Of a DNA stretch of 64,000 nt, positions 1-14,400 are shown piece by piece. The notes beneath the pieces are model-generated. The model was not told the origin of the DNA. It searched no databases and saw only the letters and a list, made by a program, of their open reading frames with translations. This stretch comes from Zonotrichia leucophrys gambelii (lineage: Eukaryota > Chordata > Aves > Passeriformes > Passerellidae): assembly GCF_028769735.1 (NCBI RefSeq), contig NC_088171.1:131953533-132017532 (forward strand), written 5' to 3'. Numbering within the stretch: the stretch's first letter is position 1; the number at the start of each line of letters is the position of its first letter. Position numbers and translations under genes: made by a program.

Positions 1-1683
1 CTGATATTTCAGAACAATTCCATATGCAGAGCAGGTTAGGCCTAGAGGCAAGTCTAAACAAGATCACTGCCCTTGTTTTAACTTCAGGTGTGGTTTCATG
101 GCCATTTAGTTGAGATTCATAACCATGCAGGCCATCTTTAGTTTCATATAACAGTTCTTTTGATTATTTAAATCAATTTAGGAATGTGTTTTTACTAACA
201 CAGTAAGCTCTTAAAACTGACAGGCCTTATGGTTTTCTGTTGTAAAGCAGACTAGTAAAATATTATAACTTTCTCTTGCGAATAATATTGTTTGTAATTA
301 CTCTGTTTGTAAAGTGAATGAGACTAACAGCTATGGTGAAGCAAAACTCTTCTGATTGTGAAGTTGTCTTTGTAAATCTTGAGTAGGGAGAAATGCTGCA
401 TAAGTATTTCAGCTGTACCTGGGGTGAAACTTAAGTGTTTCAACTTTGCTGAAAGGGGGAAATCCTGTGTCCCTGTCTCCCTGTCTCTTCTTCCTTGAAG
501 GGCTGTGCAATCCATCTCCAGCCTTGTTGCATTCCTTGAACAAAGCAGTAGGCAGGTTCATCTTGCTAATTTGGCATTAGAAAATAAGTTAAAGTTCTGC
601 CAGGTTAGTGAATTAAGTCAACCCAGCAGAGGGTCTGGCAAGCATTGGAGTGGAACTTGGGCAGTGAGGCTCACAGGAGAGAAGGAGCAGTGGGACCTCC
701 CTTTTCTGTTGGTTGTGTTCGTTAAGGTCAGTTCTGCTGGGGTATGTAACTTCACTCTTGGGGTACTTCAGTCTGGCTATAAATAGGTTTGGATATACTG
801 AGGAATCCTGTGTAGCTTACCTTGCAAGTCAGCTGTATAGGAAAAGCTTCTGTGTTCAGGGACAAGCGTTGCCATTTTTTGTGACTGGGATTCCCTCTCA
901 ACTCCACAGGGAATAATTTAGGTTGTGTGACACCATTTTGAAGGCTGTCAGCCATTACAGCATTGCATGTGCTCCAGGGATTTGATACCCCCTTACTCAT
1001 TGGTTACCTACAACCAAATAAGCATTAGTGAAACAAGTTACAGTTAACCAAAGTAATTTAGAATTCCTTCTCTAAGGCTTTCAGCAGGAATACCTTTGCA
1101 GTCTTCTCATTTGGAGTCACTGCATCCCATATTTGGCATTGGCAAGCTGAGAGAGAGTTCACAGCTGCTGCTTGCTCAGTGGGTATCTAGCTCTGGAGCT
1201 GAGATGGGTGGCTCCTCTCTGGAGCACTAAACTGGAAGATAACAAGTTGCTGAATTTCCACTGAGAGACAGTAAAACCTCCACCCCCTCCTTTCTTTTCC
1301 TCTGAATAGATAAGTAGATTGGACTAGTAACCTAATGTCCTGTGTTTTAGTAGCAATTAATATCTTTGCCTTTTGTACTGTAACTGAGCTTTTCAAGCAA
1401 TGGATAGGCTACTTGTGGGTTCATAAACTAAAGATGGTCATCTTCCTCAAAGCTGAGTTCCCAAATGCATCCAATTTATTTATATATGTTCCATCTTGGC
1501 TGATGGAAGGTTTTGTTGGCATTTAATTTTCTTCTTTCTTGGTTTCAGTACTTGAATCAATGCTGAGATCTAGAAAGACCAATGTACATTACATATATTG
1601 TTGCTGTTACTGTAATCTACTTATTGCCTTTCTTGCTCTTACAGTAAACACAGCATTTAAAAGACACCTTGTTTATTTTGCAG
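1..1683 (+). other. CCNE2: CCNE2 intron (5' part of the gene is outside the window)
   Basis: No coding exon is visible here. The first recognisable CCNE2 exon opens after a TTTATTTTGCAG acceptor ending at 1683. The exon encoding the basic N-terminal segment that precedes the CWPP motif in vertebrate cyclin E2 was looked for and not found, so this stretch is read as intron. Short open frames here show no similarity I recognise. Confidence 0.75.
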
Positions 1684-4600
1684 AGTTGTTGGCCCCCCAC
1701 AATAACAGGAGGCATCTCACCTTGCATAATTATTGAAACACCTCACAAAGAATCAGTAACCACTGACTTCTCAAGATTCAAAAAATACAGATTCAGGAAC
1801 CTCTTCATAAATCCATCTCCTTTGCCAGAACTCAAGTAAGTTTAACAGAGGCAGTAATTGTTAATGTGTGAACTACTCTAATAAAATCTTGTTATATGTG
1901 CTTATGTAATACATACCTCTACTTGTCTCCTCATCTCACAAAAGATTTTATGTACAAGCAAAAGAAAGAAATTCTTGAGTTTGGTTGTTTGAATATTTTT
2001 TTCCTGATCTTGTAAACACACCAGACAGTTTTCACATTTCAGAGCTGTCCTTTTATAACTTTACAGTGGACACTCTAAGGGTTAAGGCACTCTAAAGGTT
2101 TAAGGGTTAAACTAAACTTCTTTCAGTGCTATTGGAACTGTGGCTAAAAAATATTTAACCAAATTTTCTTAAAGAACTTAAAGTGTTCAAATAAACTTGT
2201 GGCGATATCACTGTGCAGGTGGCCTGCTGGTGCAATGCAATGTGCTCGGTGCAGTCCCAGTTCAGACAGTTGCCCTTCTGCAGAGAGATAGCTTTGATCA
2301 GGCTGTGCTAGAGAAATACCCAGCTGCTGTTTGTATCAGCCTGGGCTTTGATGAGAGAGGTGGTAAATTTACTGCAATGTGTTGAGGAAAACTTCTGCCA
2401 GGGTCAATGAGAAGAGAAGCAGAACAGGTAGCATTACTTTAAGAGAACCTTTGTATAGATATACCTTGGTGTTTTTTTGTGCTGGCCCAAACTGGATCAG
2501 AACTTCAAGATGCTGCCAGGTGATGCTTTACTGCAAAGACCTGTTCAGATACAGAGTTCCATGCAAGGTGCTTAATCCTGTTGTTGACAGGCATCTGGTG
2601 AAGCTGAACTCCATCCTTTCTGATTAGCTGAATTAGAGGATAATTTACTTCTCCTGCCTTCTCCATCCTTCCCTAACTGCTGTAAGAAGATCATAATTCA
2701 TTTCTCAATGCCTGCCTGCTTAAATGGGAAGAGTTGTGTATTAAACAAGCAAATATTTCCCCAGCTTCTAACTTTTGAGGGCAACACAATGAAACTGACC
2801 TGGGTTAAAATTTGTAGGCAATACCAGTGATCAGCTCTGTCTCCCCTTCTGCTTCTCTCCCCTTCTGAGGAAAGGTAAATAACTCCAAGAATTTCAGTAG
2901 GAAATCGTGATTTCATTGGTTAACATGCTTTTCCTCTTAGTACCTGCAGGATGAGAAGAGCATCTAAGAAAAAGCCCATATGGATTGACAGTAACAATTA
3001 CAAATAAAGCCATATTGATATATAGGCATCATCTTCCCAAACAGACTGGAGCACCAATAATTTATAAGTTAACAATAAAGAAGAACATTTTTTTTTCTCT
3101 AAATAGCTTGCTTCTGAGCTGTGAAGTAAGCTAGGAAATGAAGGGATGAATGAGTGAGTTTTAAACACTATCTCTAGTTTTTCTCAAGCTAAGCTTATGT
3201 ATGCTTTATGTTTCCTGAGGAGGAGTATATTGTTCTTTTTTAGGGGGAGGGTTTAGTTTTATCTTGCTCTCTGAACAGCCACCAAAGTAGGCAAAATAGG
3301 GAACTCTAGTTGCACATGCAGCTTTGAGAGGCACATGTTCAGTTTTAGTGCCTGTTCTGTAGAACTGGGCTTGTTGGTGATCTTGCCAAGCTGCTGTTGT
3401 GGTGATGTAAAATGTTCCAAATGTTCCTGCAGTTTTCCAGTTGCCATAAGGATCTTATAGTATGGAATTTTTCTTTTTGAATGTCTGTAAATAATAAATA
3501 ATGTGTTTGTTTGGTTTTTTTTTTTTAATTGTGCATATACTTACTAATGCTTTGTGTAACTTTATTCCATAGCTGGGGCAATTCCAAAGATGTCTGGCTC
3601 AACATCCTGACGAAGGAAAACAGATATGCTCACTGCAAACACTTCACATCACTACATTCTAGTTTGCAACCTCACATGAGATCCATACTGCTAGACTGGC
3701 TCCTAGAGGTGTGTATCTTTGGTTACTTTATCATGTGTTATGCCCATGAAGTAGGCAGGTAAAAGCACAGCTTTTACATAAAGATCTCACAGTAACGTGT
3801 GGAGTTGTAAAAAATGGCCAAACTATTTTGCAGCAGAACAAATGACTGCTTTTGATGCCCTTGGTGAGCTACACCTGGGCCTTCCCAGGCAGGAGGTACT
3901 GAACTTCCTTTCCCCCCAGGACAGTAAGCAGCAGTATTTTAACTTTTGCTCATGGCACCCTGCATCCTGCAAGAGAGAGAAATCTGGTTTTGAGACACTT
4001 GTATTGAAATTATGGATCTCTAGCTTATGGGGTAGACTGTATCTAAGCCATGAGAAAACTGCATCTGTTGAGGATTTATGACCTGACCATATCAAGAGCT
4101 CTTGAGTGTCAGCCCATGATGTTATTTTCTGATTTCATAGCAAATTTTCAATTTTATCATAGGAAGAGAGCAGAATATGTCAATGGCTGACAGTTAAAGG
4201 TTCTTGATACAGACAGCTTCTTATGTGAAAAGGTTACAAATATATTAGCAAGGAATTTCAAGAAAAATGAAAGCTTTTTTTAATACACTCTGAATAAAAC
4301 TATTCCAGTTGTATGCTTCACTAGTTCCTCTAATGTGGAATTTACATGTCACCATTAAATTAATTTGTTGCTTTTTTTTAAATCTTGAACTAGGAAATCA
4401 TCCAACTTCCAAACAATCATCAGGGGCATTGCTTTTGTCCAGCTCAGTGGTTCTATATGCCACAGCAGATTTAAATCCCAGCAACTTTGAGACCTCTTCA
4501 GTAGTTCCTAACAGTCTTCTGTAACATTATAACAGATGCTGCTTAACATGGCCAAGGGTTATTATGTTGGGAAATTACACTTCTATAGAAATTCTGCCAT

Positions 4601-7600
4601 TTATTTATGGGCAGGCTGGTCTATGCAGTTTTAGCTCTGAATCTTCTTTAGAGCAGACATTAATAGTATCAGAGTAACGCATCGTTTATCAGGTTTAAAA
4701 GTGGGGCTTTGCTATTTCTGCCAATCAGTTGCATTTTTGGTGTCAGGAAGGGCTTTAATTTGCAAATGAGCTTCCAACCTTATCTTGAGAAATAGCTTGT
4801 AGTAGCGAGATTATATTCTGATGTTGTATCCAAGTAAAATAATGAAGTGGCTGGGATCTATTTCTTGGATGTTCTTTTCTGCTCTTGTTCTTTACTGCAA
4901 GTAGATTGTAAGTAATTAATGGATATCTAACTGCTTTCTAGTTGTGAGAGGGGGATGGAGTTGCAGGAGAGCTGGATATGTGGTAGCCCCTCCCAGTTCA
5001 ATTAGAGATTAGATGAAAAGTAAGGCTGTCCCTAAGATCTCCAGGTCTGGGCACTCTCCTTTCTTTTTTTGTTGAACTGGCATTTGAAACACTTTGATAC
5101 AATGCGAGTATTAAAAGTTCTCCCTGCCAGGGAAACCAGCAAAGGGATGGAGCAGATGGCGGCTCCTGCAGTTTTGTTCCTGCTTAGTGAGGCTGCTGGT
5201 GTGCCTGAGGGGCTGCAGGCAGTGCTCCTGGCCTGCCAGCACAGCCCACTCCAGCAGCAACTTCCAGGCTCCTTTGCTGTAGAGCCCAAGATTGTGATTT
5301 TTTAGTGGCTCTGCCCTGGGACAGACCTACTGGGAATTCAGCAGGGATTTGACTTCAGCTTGAGGCTTGAGAGTATTCTTAATCAAGATAATTAATGTGT
5401 GTGTGTGTAGGTGTTGCTGTTTTGTTGGGGTTTTTTCCTCCCCGGACTTTCTTCTTCCAGTGGAAAAATGGTTGCTATTTAATTTGGAAAAAATATTTCT
5501 TTAAAGTCTTTTAGTACCTCATAGGCAATTCACATTTAGGTGGGAGCATGGGAAATACCTTTTCCAATCCCGTGCTAACCACTGCATCACACCATACCTT
5601 GCTATGTGAAGCTTTGTGTGTACAAAAGATGAACCTGCATTTTGCTGTAAAAGCTTGAATACTCCTGTGTGTGTACACAGTTTTATAACAGAACTTTTGG
5701 GTTTTTTCCCCTGTTGTAGGTGTGTGAGGTGTATGCACTCCACCGGGAAACCTTCTACCTAGCTCAAGACTTCTTTGATAGATTCATGTTGACACAAAAG
5801 AACATTAACAAGAGCATGCTTCAGCTCATAGGAATTACCTCATTATTTATTGCCTCCAAACTTGAGGTAAGAAGCTCTGTTACAGGGAGGAGGATCTTGA
5901 ATTTGGAGTAACTAAAAAGACAGTTATAACAATTATTTCATGTCTGAATCTTTTGAACTTGATGCTGTATGTACAACACTGAAGGTTATAAGGGGAGATT
6001 TTTTCTCTTCCTTCAGTTGTGCATTTGTCAGTCTCTCAGAGAGTAGTTTTTGTCCTCTCTTTCTCCAGCAGTGGGGAAGAGACCACATAAGCTTAAAAGG
6101 CATGCAAATGTGCTAGAAGTAGTTTTGTTTTGTCTAGTCTTTTTCCAAACATACTGCAGCTGGCAGACAATCTCAGGAATGGGTGTGGGACTTGAACAAA
6201 ACCAAGCCTAGGTCTCAAACTGCCTGTGCATCAGGCTGATGCCCTTACAACATCCTCCATTTAGTGGAGTGTGAGTCCTGAGTGCAGTGATGGTGATACC
6301 TCACATTGTGTGCTGTATCCATCCATGGGCCAAGAGCTTTTGGGTGATGCATAGTGGGCTACACTGACAGGAGAACTTGGGTTTGTTATCTTGGAACCCC
6401 CAGATCTCACTGTGGTTCCCAAAGCAAGGTTGCACATATGAGCAGTCATTCCTGTCCTAAGGAATCTCATGGGGCCATGGTGGTCACAGAGCCAGCTGGT
6501 AGGGAAGCACTTTTGCTGGTAAGCTCTCTTCTACTTACCAAACTATGCTTGGCCCCAGCTGGCATGACTGGCTTAGCAAATTTCCTTGACCATCTCTGCA
6601 CCATGGATTTTGACAGTTGCAGTAGCTGGTTGTGGGATTTTCTCTCTTCTTTTTTTTAGCTTTTCTCTTTGTTTTTTTTTAATTTTTTTAATTTATGCAA
6701 TTACATCAGCACTGACAATGCAGGTAATTTGTACCAGTCAGCCATCTGTAGGAGAATTGGGATGATGTATGTTTCTACAGCATTGAAATGGCTGAGTAGA
6801 AAGATCTAAAAATGAAAGGGTGTTCTGATTTGCTTGGTCAGCATTTATTTCCCCAGAAGCTCAAAGGGTTGCAATAATCCATTGCATTGTACAACAGATA
6901 CTAAAACCCAGGTAGGTTATGTGTCATCTCCTTATCCTGTAAGTTTCATGTCAGTTCATATAATGAAAAAAACACTGTTATAGCATAAGAAAAGTTAAAA
7001 TGTCAATGTGGACAGAAAAGTATTTTCCAGTATCTTCTCAACCTTTCTCAGAACTGTAAGATACACTCATATTCATTTTTCCTCCCTTTAAAGGAAATCT
7101 ACGCTCCTAAAATACAGGAATTTGCTTACGTCACTGATGGTGCTTGCAGTGAGGAAGATATTGTAAGAATGGAACTTATTATGTTAAAGGTAATAATTTG
7201 CTGTGTTTGTAAATGCTGGGTGAAAGACCCTCCAGCTGAGCCTTCTGTTTTAATGTCACTTACTTGCTTAGGAAAAGGAACCTGTCCCTGTTTGTGCACA
7301 ATAGTGGAGCCTTTGTTGTGTGTGTGTGTGGACCTCAGACACCCTAGCTGGGATGCAGTCCCTGACTGGTAGAAAAGGGCAGGTTTCTCATGCTTGTGTG
7401 AATTTAAAGGCTCTCAACAGTGCAGGCAGCCACAGGCAGGCTGGAAAGCTGTCACTGTCATGTACTGCACTTGCCAATATCCCCTGCTGTCCAGGAACAG
7501 GGGCTGCTGGGGAGACAGGCAAAAGCTTCGCTCTGCTTGGTGCTCCTCGTGTTGAAAAGGATCTATCTTTACCAGCACAGGACTCTATACACTTATTCTT

Positions 7601-10092
7601 CCTTAATAGGTATGAGCTGCAGGTTCACACAGCTAGCCCAAAAGCTTGAGGAAATAATATTAATTTCCCAGCTTCTGAATGAAGAAGACATATAAAATCC
7701 AGCTGCACAGGTGAAAGGATACAGATTTGTGCTGATCCTAATACAGCTTTTTCAAAAAGCCTTAAGAATGCAACTCAAAAAGAATACTTATACTTGAAAC
7801 TAAATATTTTTTGGTGTCTTGTAAGGATATGTGCAATAATCTCAGGAGAGGCATAGGAAGAAATCAGAGCACTAAACTATCCTTGAGTGGTTTATGGCAC
7901 TTAACTGTTTGTTAAATATTTGCAGGCTTTAAAATGGGAACTCTGTCCAGTGACAATTGTCTCTTGGCTGAACCTCTATCTTCAAGTGGATGCTCTGAAG
8001 GATGTTCCAAAAGTACTGCTACCTCAGTATTCTCAGGAAAAATTTATTCAAATAGCCCAGGTAAGTAGTAAAAGGTTGGAAAATGGTTCTTGGGGCAGTG
8101 ACAAGTGCTACTGAATGTTGCACCCTGAAAGCCACTTGGTCCTAAGTGTTCCCTTGTTTCCCCCTCACCTGTTACTTTGTTAAGGAGCGTGCAAGTTTGA
8201 CTCCACCAAAGAAATTCAGTTTTGGGGACAACTACCCCTGTGTTTCTCATCTCCCTGCTTTCACATACTTTAAGACTTTTCTGTGTGCTGGAAAAATAAA
8301 AAATCCATTTTATTTCTTTAATCACTCTAGCATTCTGTAAACAGTAGTGACAGCTCTGAGAGGAAGGTGGATCATTTCGGGCTCGAGGCTGTTTTTTAAC
8401 TGCCCTTAACAGCGTGTCTGTGTAATTGCCAAGACAGCAGCCTGGGGAGTGTTTTGACTATTTTGGAAGAGCTGTGGTTCTGTTGGTATGGGCATGTGTT
8501 GTGCCCAGCCTCAGAGAGGTAGCTCAGTGGTGTAAATAGTGCACTAGGTAGTATTTAAATTTAAGACAACACCTTCCTGGAGCTCAGCCCTGTTCTGGCT
8601 GTAGGAGGACTGCTGTGTGCACAGTCCTCTCTGAGAAAGGATCATGCCAAAGCATGAGCTTGTTAACATTTGTTACTCTTCATGTCCTCAGCTTTTAGAC
8701 CTGTGTATTCTGGATGTGAATTCTTTGGACTTCCAGTACAGAACACTAGCTGCTGCAGCGCTCTGCCACTATACCTCAATTGAAATAGTTAAGAAAGCTT
8801 CAGGTAAGATGCCTCTGCAGAGCTTGGCCTTGTGGGGCAGGGAATTTGGGAGATGTCACAGACCCAAATTTGCTTAAGATGGTATTGGCTTAGCAAGCTG
8901 CAAAGACCAAAACCTACATGGACACTAATATTTGTTCCGTGTGCTTCTTTTCCTTCTAATTTCACTTCCTACCACTATTTCAGAAGTTACAAAGACTCAG
9001 AAGGAGGAAACCCCCCCAGCAGTGCAGCTTTTGCTAAGGAATTGAAACATTTATTGTTCTTTGCTTTTGGGCTAATATTTGCTCAATGGCTTCCAAGTGT
9101 TTGGGGAATCATTAGCTATATATTTAGCCACTTTTTCTCCTGAAATGTAGTTTTCAAGTAGTCGTGCATGTCTGTCAGCAACACCCAGTGTGTTTTTATA
9201 GCATGACCCTCAATCTGTGTTCAAGCCATGTCACTTCAGCCTCCCCTGGAAAGTAACAACCCTTGTGACCTCCATTCACCCTCCAGCCAACACCCTTTTA
9301 AGTAAAAGCATAAGGAAATGTTGGCTGTTTCTGGGAGGATGTTTCTGAATTTTTATCTGCAGTATTATTTATTGTGTTTTTTAACTCATGGCCATATGGG
9401 AACACTGTGTTACTCCCTCATGATTTCTAAATATATTCTGGTGTTCTACCTTTCAGGCTTAGATTGGGACAGCATTTCAGAGTGTGTACAATGGATGGTT
9501 CCTTTTGTCAATGTGGCAAAAAAGGTCCCTGTGAAGCTGAAGAACTTCAAGAAGGTTGCAGCGGAAGATCGACACAATATCCAGACCCACACAAATTATC
9601 TGGACATGCTGGTAAGTGGTTTGTGGATGTGCAGTTTGGGCAGCTGAGAGTTCATTACACATCCCTTGTTCCAAGGTAGCTTTTGAGTGGCCAAAGCACC
9701 TCCTTGCTGACACCTGGCCTGGCTCACCTCAGTGAGGGAGTGCCCACCACCAGTGCTGCTATAAACAACACTTGCTTTACCCTAACACTCCCAGCACACA
9801 CCTGCATTACCAGTACAGGGGAGCTGTTTGTGACTTTGTTATGCGATGTCACTTTGGTTTTCTCAGTACCCTGACTCTAGAGCACTTGAACGGTGTGAGT
9901 GGTGTGAGGAAGCACTGCTGCCTCTTCCTGCCACAAAAAAGGAGACCTTGTCACAGATATTAATTGCTGTCTTCTTTCCCCAATATGCAGGAAGAAGTGA
10001 ACAGTGCAGTAGTGGCTACTGCCCCAGGGCAGTTATCACCTGTGTCAACAGGAGGAATAATAACCCCTCCCAAAAGCACAGAGAAGAAATGA
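1684..10092 (+). CDS. CCNE2: Cyclin E2, C-terminal ~344 residues (8 coding exons; 5' end missing)
   Basis: G1/S cyclin: it binds and activates CDK2 in the nucleus to start S phase. Exons: 1684-1835, 3573-3708, 5720-5866, 7094-7189, 7926-8060, 8692-8803, 9457-9611, 9991-10092 (stop TGA 10090-10092). All joins keep phase and total 1,035 nt. The first exon gives [19 protein letters not shown]. The cyclin box signature [12 protein letters not shown] is at 3679-3708 and continues in the next exon as [19 protein letters not shown]. The cyclin C-terminal fold spans 7926-9611 and includes [14 protein letters not shown], which matches the centrosomal-localisation region of E-type cyclins. The end carries [13 protein letters not shown], a TPP phosphodegron of the kind read by FBXW7. 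It stops about five residues before human cyclin E2. VDALKD and the TPPKS end support E2 rather than E1. About 60 N-terminal residues and the promoter lie outside the window. Confidence 0.97.
5396..5409. repeat. Short GT dinucleotide run
   Basis: A short GTGTGTGTGTGT run in a CCNE2 intron. Nothing else is notable around it. Confidence 0.7.
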
Positions 10093-11254
10093 AATAGTCA
10101 ATTATCACAAATGGATTCAGAAACAGGACTTGGTGCTTCAGAACAAGACCACACTAAAGGTGACTCATGCTCGTTACTGCTATTAAAGACTTGGGCAGTA
10201 AAAGACACAGCAGATGGAAACAGAGACCAGCATCCTCCTACAAAAAGACTTGACAAAAAGAGCTCAGCTGAGCATTGCACCCTGCTACCGCAAGAGCCTG
10301 GACCACTTTGGTCCATTCTGACAAGACTTAATGGTGAGAACTGAATTCTTAACTTATGACTTTCAAGAACATGCTTAAATAGGGCTGGGTGGCAAGATTT
10401 GTCCACTCAAGCTTATACATATAAATTAAAGCAAATTACTTGCTTTAATTTGGGTTAGATGAGCAGGAGAATATTGACAGCTTGTATGTATTACCTCTTC
10501 TTGACCCTTTTTTTCCTGGGAAGGTCAGAGCTCACTTGTGTCAGTCAGTCAGTCCCCTCAGGTGCAGTATTACAGGGGCCCGTGGGTAAGCAGTTCACAT
10601 CTCTGAAACCACTCTGTGTGTGCAGGACACTGCAGCCAGCCTTGTACCAAACCCCAGCTCCACAGGAGCCTGATGTATTTAACGCCCTTTAGGCCCGCCA
10701 TGAACTTCAGTTTTAGTGCATCACTGACCTCAGGTAAGAGTACCAGCAAAGAACCTGCTGCTGCAGTAACCCGAACTGGAAGAAGTACAGTCCCCAGGCA
10801 GCCACTTGCACCAAGAAAGAAAAGCATGAGAACTGGAGAAGGTGTGGAGCAAAGGGAGCCGCAGGTACTCTGCAACCACTCGCATCATAGGAACAGTATT
10901 TTAAACTGTGGAGCTGTATGTCAGCAGTGTTTATGAACAGCATTAACTACTGTGTTTTCCTCGGAATACTCACTACCTCTGAGTCACTTCTGTGATGAAG
11001 GGCAGTACTGGGAAAGAAGGGTATCATTCCTCTTCCCTCTTTCGTGATGCTCCAATCCGTGCTGCACACCCAGGGACAAGTGTTACATTACACTGAGCAG
11101 CCCACAAAGCTGCACTAGAGCATCAAGTGCCACCCACATCCACTTTACACTCACAACAACTTTGCAAACTTGAATTCATGTCTTCTCAAACAAGCCATTG
11201 TGGAACTAGCTGCAGTTGCTTCCAGCCTTCTGTACAGTTTGTAAAAATAAGGGG

Positions 11255-11260
11255 TTTATT
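11255..11260 (-). terminator. INTS8: INTS8 poly(A) signal (TTTATT on the + strand)
   Basis: AATAAA on the minus strand, about 140 nt after the INTS8 stop codon. It lies inside the CCNE2 3' UTR, so the two messages should overlap at their 3' ends. Confidence 0.6.
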
Positions 11261-11339
11261 GTAAGATTTCATCTATTTCTAAGAAGAAAGATACTAGACT
11301 GTAAATGTTGTACAAAAATTTAATTGAATTTTTAAAAAT

Positions 11340-11345
11340 AATAAA
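11340..11345 (+). terminator. CCNE2: CCNE2 poly(A) signal AATAAA
   Basis: A canonical AATAAA in an A/T-rich context about 1.25 kb after the stop, followed by a T-rich stretch. It is the best-placed signal for the + strand transcript. Confidence 0.65.
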
Positions 11346-11401
11346 GTTTTGAAAGATTTTTTTCACTTTTATACATTTTGTAATCATCTTTCAGCATTAG
11401 C

Positions 11402-14400
11402 CTAAAAGTAAAGTTTTGCCATTGCTTGAAGAAACTTCTTTTTCCTTCTCTGAGCAGCAAGCTGTAGGACTTCCTCAGGATTGCTGGCATTCAGCTCTGT
11501 CTGGCCAATGGCTTTTATCTTGAAACAAAAGAGGAGACACAACCAGCATGAGGCCTTCCAGTAGAGCTGTTTCATTTCAAGGCACTTTCAGCACTAGTTC
11601 CATGGGTGATTTATTTCTGTATTTATTTCCTGTATGCCCCATCACCCCACCCCTTCAGCCACAACTTGACATAAGCACCCAGATTCTAAAAGAATAGTGT
11701 GATGGAATTAACTGGAACAGAAACCACCTTTTCAGAGGTGATTTTGGGGGGGGAAGACTCTAAAGAAGTCCCAGCACCCTGAGTTAACTCACTGCTATCT
11801 GCCGCTTGTCTGTCTCGCCTCTTTTGTGGTGGAGATCTGAGGATGAGTCAAGGAAAGTCACTGAGGCAGGTAATGGACTTTTTCTCAGCTGTCAATATCC
11901 AGCATGTGTGGTATTCCAGCAAAAGGATACATGTCAAGTATTCCAAGATAGTGACATCCCAGATGTATTCATAGTAAGAATCCATGGCATCGTGACTGAA
12001 AGACAAGGCAGGTTAACTGACAGAGTCACATACTGTGTTTAGGCATCTATAAACTCTGTTGTACCATTTACCTGTTCTGTTCCTGCAGTGCCTTAAAAGC
12101 AGTTTTATAGTCTACTTCTCTGAGGAACTGGCACAAAATAGCTACCTGTAAGGAAAGACTCAGTGATTCTGACAGCCTCAATTCCCCACAAACAAACCTT
12201 CCACACAATGCCTTGTTCATGCCACTCCTTTTCTAGACCCAATCTAGACCTTGTTACCAGGGCAAGCAAGTTCTGAGCACCTGAACACAGATCATTCTCA
12301 CACAGCAGTGGCAACAGCTACAAGAAAAGGGGATTGACTCAGATCAGAAGGGAGCGACTTGGCTTCCAGGTTTCCAAGCGCATTTAAGAGCTTTAGAGCG
12401 CAGTACAAGTGCTGTTACTTCTTGGAGAATGACTGACCCCATGGATCAGCAACAGAACCTGAGTTATGAAAAACAAGGCCAGGTTCCCAACACCACCCCA
12501 TGGATACCTCCTCTCTTAAAAAAAAAAAAAGTATTATCAGAGAAAAGTAGAACAAAACACCCCCAGACTACTTCTACTTTTTACATTTCCAAATATGTCT
12601 TATATTTACTAATTTTAGTCCTCTAACTGTCCTAGAAGCAAATATAACAAAGCCTACTCTACTGCAGATTGTATTTCCAAGGGAAGTTGAATTTAGTATT
12701 TTTTAAATTTATCCCCTATATAAATATTTATAAGCAAATGTTTAAGTTAATGCCATGTTTCACCTCTTACCTGGGTGTGACAATTGAGTAAAGAGCAACA
12801 CTTGATCATTCTTTTTATCACCTACAGAAAGGTTTAAAAGAGAACACGTTCTGAAATGCATGTTTTGGAACAAAAACTGCAGTTTTTATTATTATTTTCA
12901 CGGGACCACCTAAGTAGCTATCTACATTCTTCTGCCCCCTAGAAACTCTCAGGCTTCAGCACATCCTTATTTGTCACTATAGAGATTCCCAGCACAGTAG
13001 GAGCCAGATGTTTTCAGCAGCTGGAGCTCAGGTGAGCACTGCTGGTGAGGCAGGGCTGCTGCACTGTCCTGAGCCCCTCTGGCCCCAGCCCTGCCCAGCA
13101 CCGTGTGGCTCTGCAGGGATGAGCTGGGGATGGTCACACCACACACGGATTGTGCTCTGGGCTTTTCCATTTGCTCTCCACACCCCTGGTGTCCCACAGT
13201 GCCTTCCCAGCACACAGCTCTGCAGGCTCTATGAACTAACAGAAAAGCCTTCTGTGATTCATTGAGCAAAGGAGAAGGCTCAGATTTCCTCTGGCTTTCA
13301 AGCAACAAGCCAAAAAAGAAAAGGACTGATGAGGACATCTGTTCCCAAATGCATCAAGATACAACACCGCACATGCTACAGGAAAGTGTGTGTGCTGGAC
13401 ACTTTTGTCTCTACACAGAATCAGGATGCTGTCTGAATCCAAAGAGAGATTTCCGCAAATCCCACTTTAGCTCACCTGGTCTGTGTACACATCTGGTGGC
13501 ACCATCTTATTGAAGAAGTCTGAGCATACAGCTCCTGCCTGCAGGTAATAGTGAAGGGCTGCTGAATACTGATTAGTTGCTGCCAAGGGAAAAAAGCCAA
13601 ATAAGGTCTCAAAAGTAAATACAGCAGTTATTTAATACTCAGATCAACTGTTTATAGAATTATTCAGACACATATCTCATAGCTGAATTCTACTTGTCCT
13701 CAGTGAGCTGAGCACACACAGGTAGTGAAGGAGTTGGTGTGAGTGAGAACAGCACCCTCATGGCTCAGCACTACTTCACTCCCAGGAAGCCCTTCCCGAG
13801 CTGCGGAGAAGGCAGCAGCCTCCAGGCTCTGTGGCAGGAGCACAACAGAAATACAGCCCACTGCCACTGCTCCAGCCACTGCTCCTTCAAACACCAGCTC
13901 TGAGGCTCCCTACATAAATGTCCTCCTTCTGGGATGCTGCTGCACTTTGTACAGGCAATAAACACTGGAAAATAGGTTTATAACCCTGAATCACTCTCCC
14001 ACATGTAACATGACAGCACTGAGCACCGGATAAAGACTCCTCCTCTTACCCCGAGAGTCATAAAGCTGTAGCTATTCCTCATTTACAAACCCTTCCTCAT
14101 GCTTCCTCATTTACAAACCCTTGATACTTCCCTATATAAAATACAGATCCTCTCCACTCTGCTCATCTTGTGCTCCACTGAAGCTGATCTCCACATTTAA
14201 AAGCAACCACTGTTCACAAGTTTCCATTCACTTATAAAACACTGAAGTGCCATGGTTTTGCACAGTTACACCAGTCAAGGACCAACTGCACTAGAAGAGG
14301 GAAGTTAAGGGTAACTCAAAGTTTCCCTTCCCCTAAAAGCAAGTCTGCATGACCTATCAGAAGCTCAGGCTATCTGTGGGCTTAGACACCTTCCCAGACA

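Larger units (their letters stand above)
10093..11360 (+). other. CCNE2: CCNE2 3' untranslated region
   Basis: This stretch follows the CCNE2 stop and runs to just beyond an AATAAA at 11340-11345. Open frames here (for example 10111-10344 and 10616-10936) lack similarity and splice context and are taken as chance. The distal part is transcribed on both strands if the INTS8 poly(A) signal at 11255-11260 is used. Confidence 0.7.

Noticed and set aside
2379..2627. 82-codon + strand frame in a CCNE2 intron
   Set aside because: No similarity and no in-phase splice sites; CCNE2 exons 1684-1835 and 3573-3708 join directly (LNWG).
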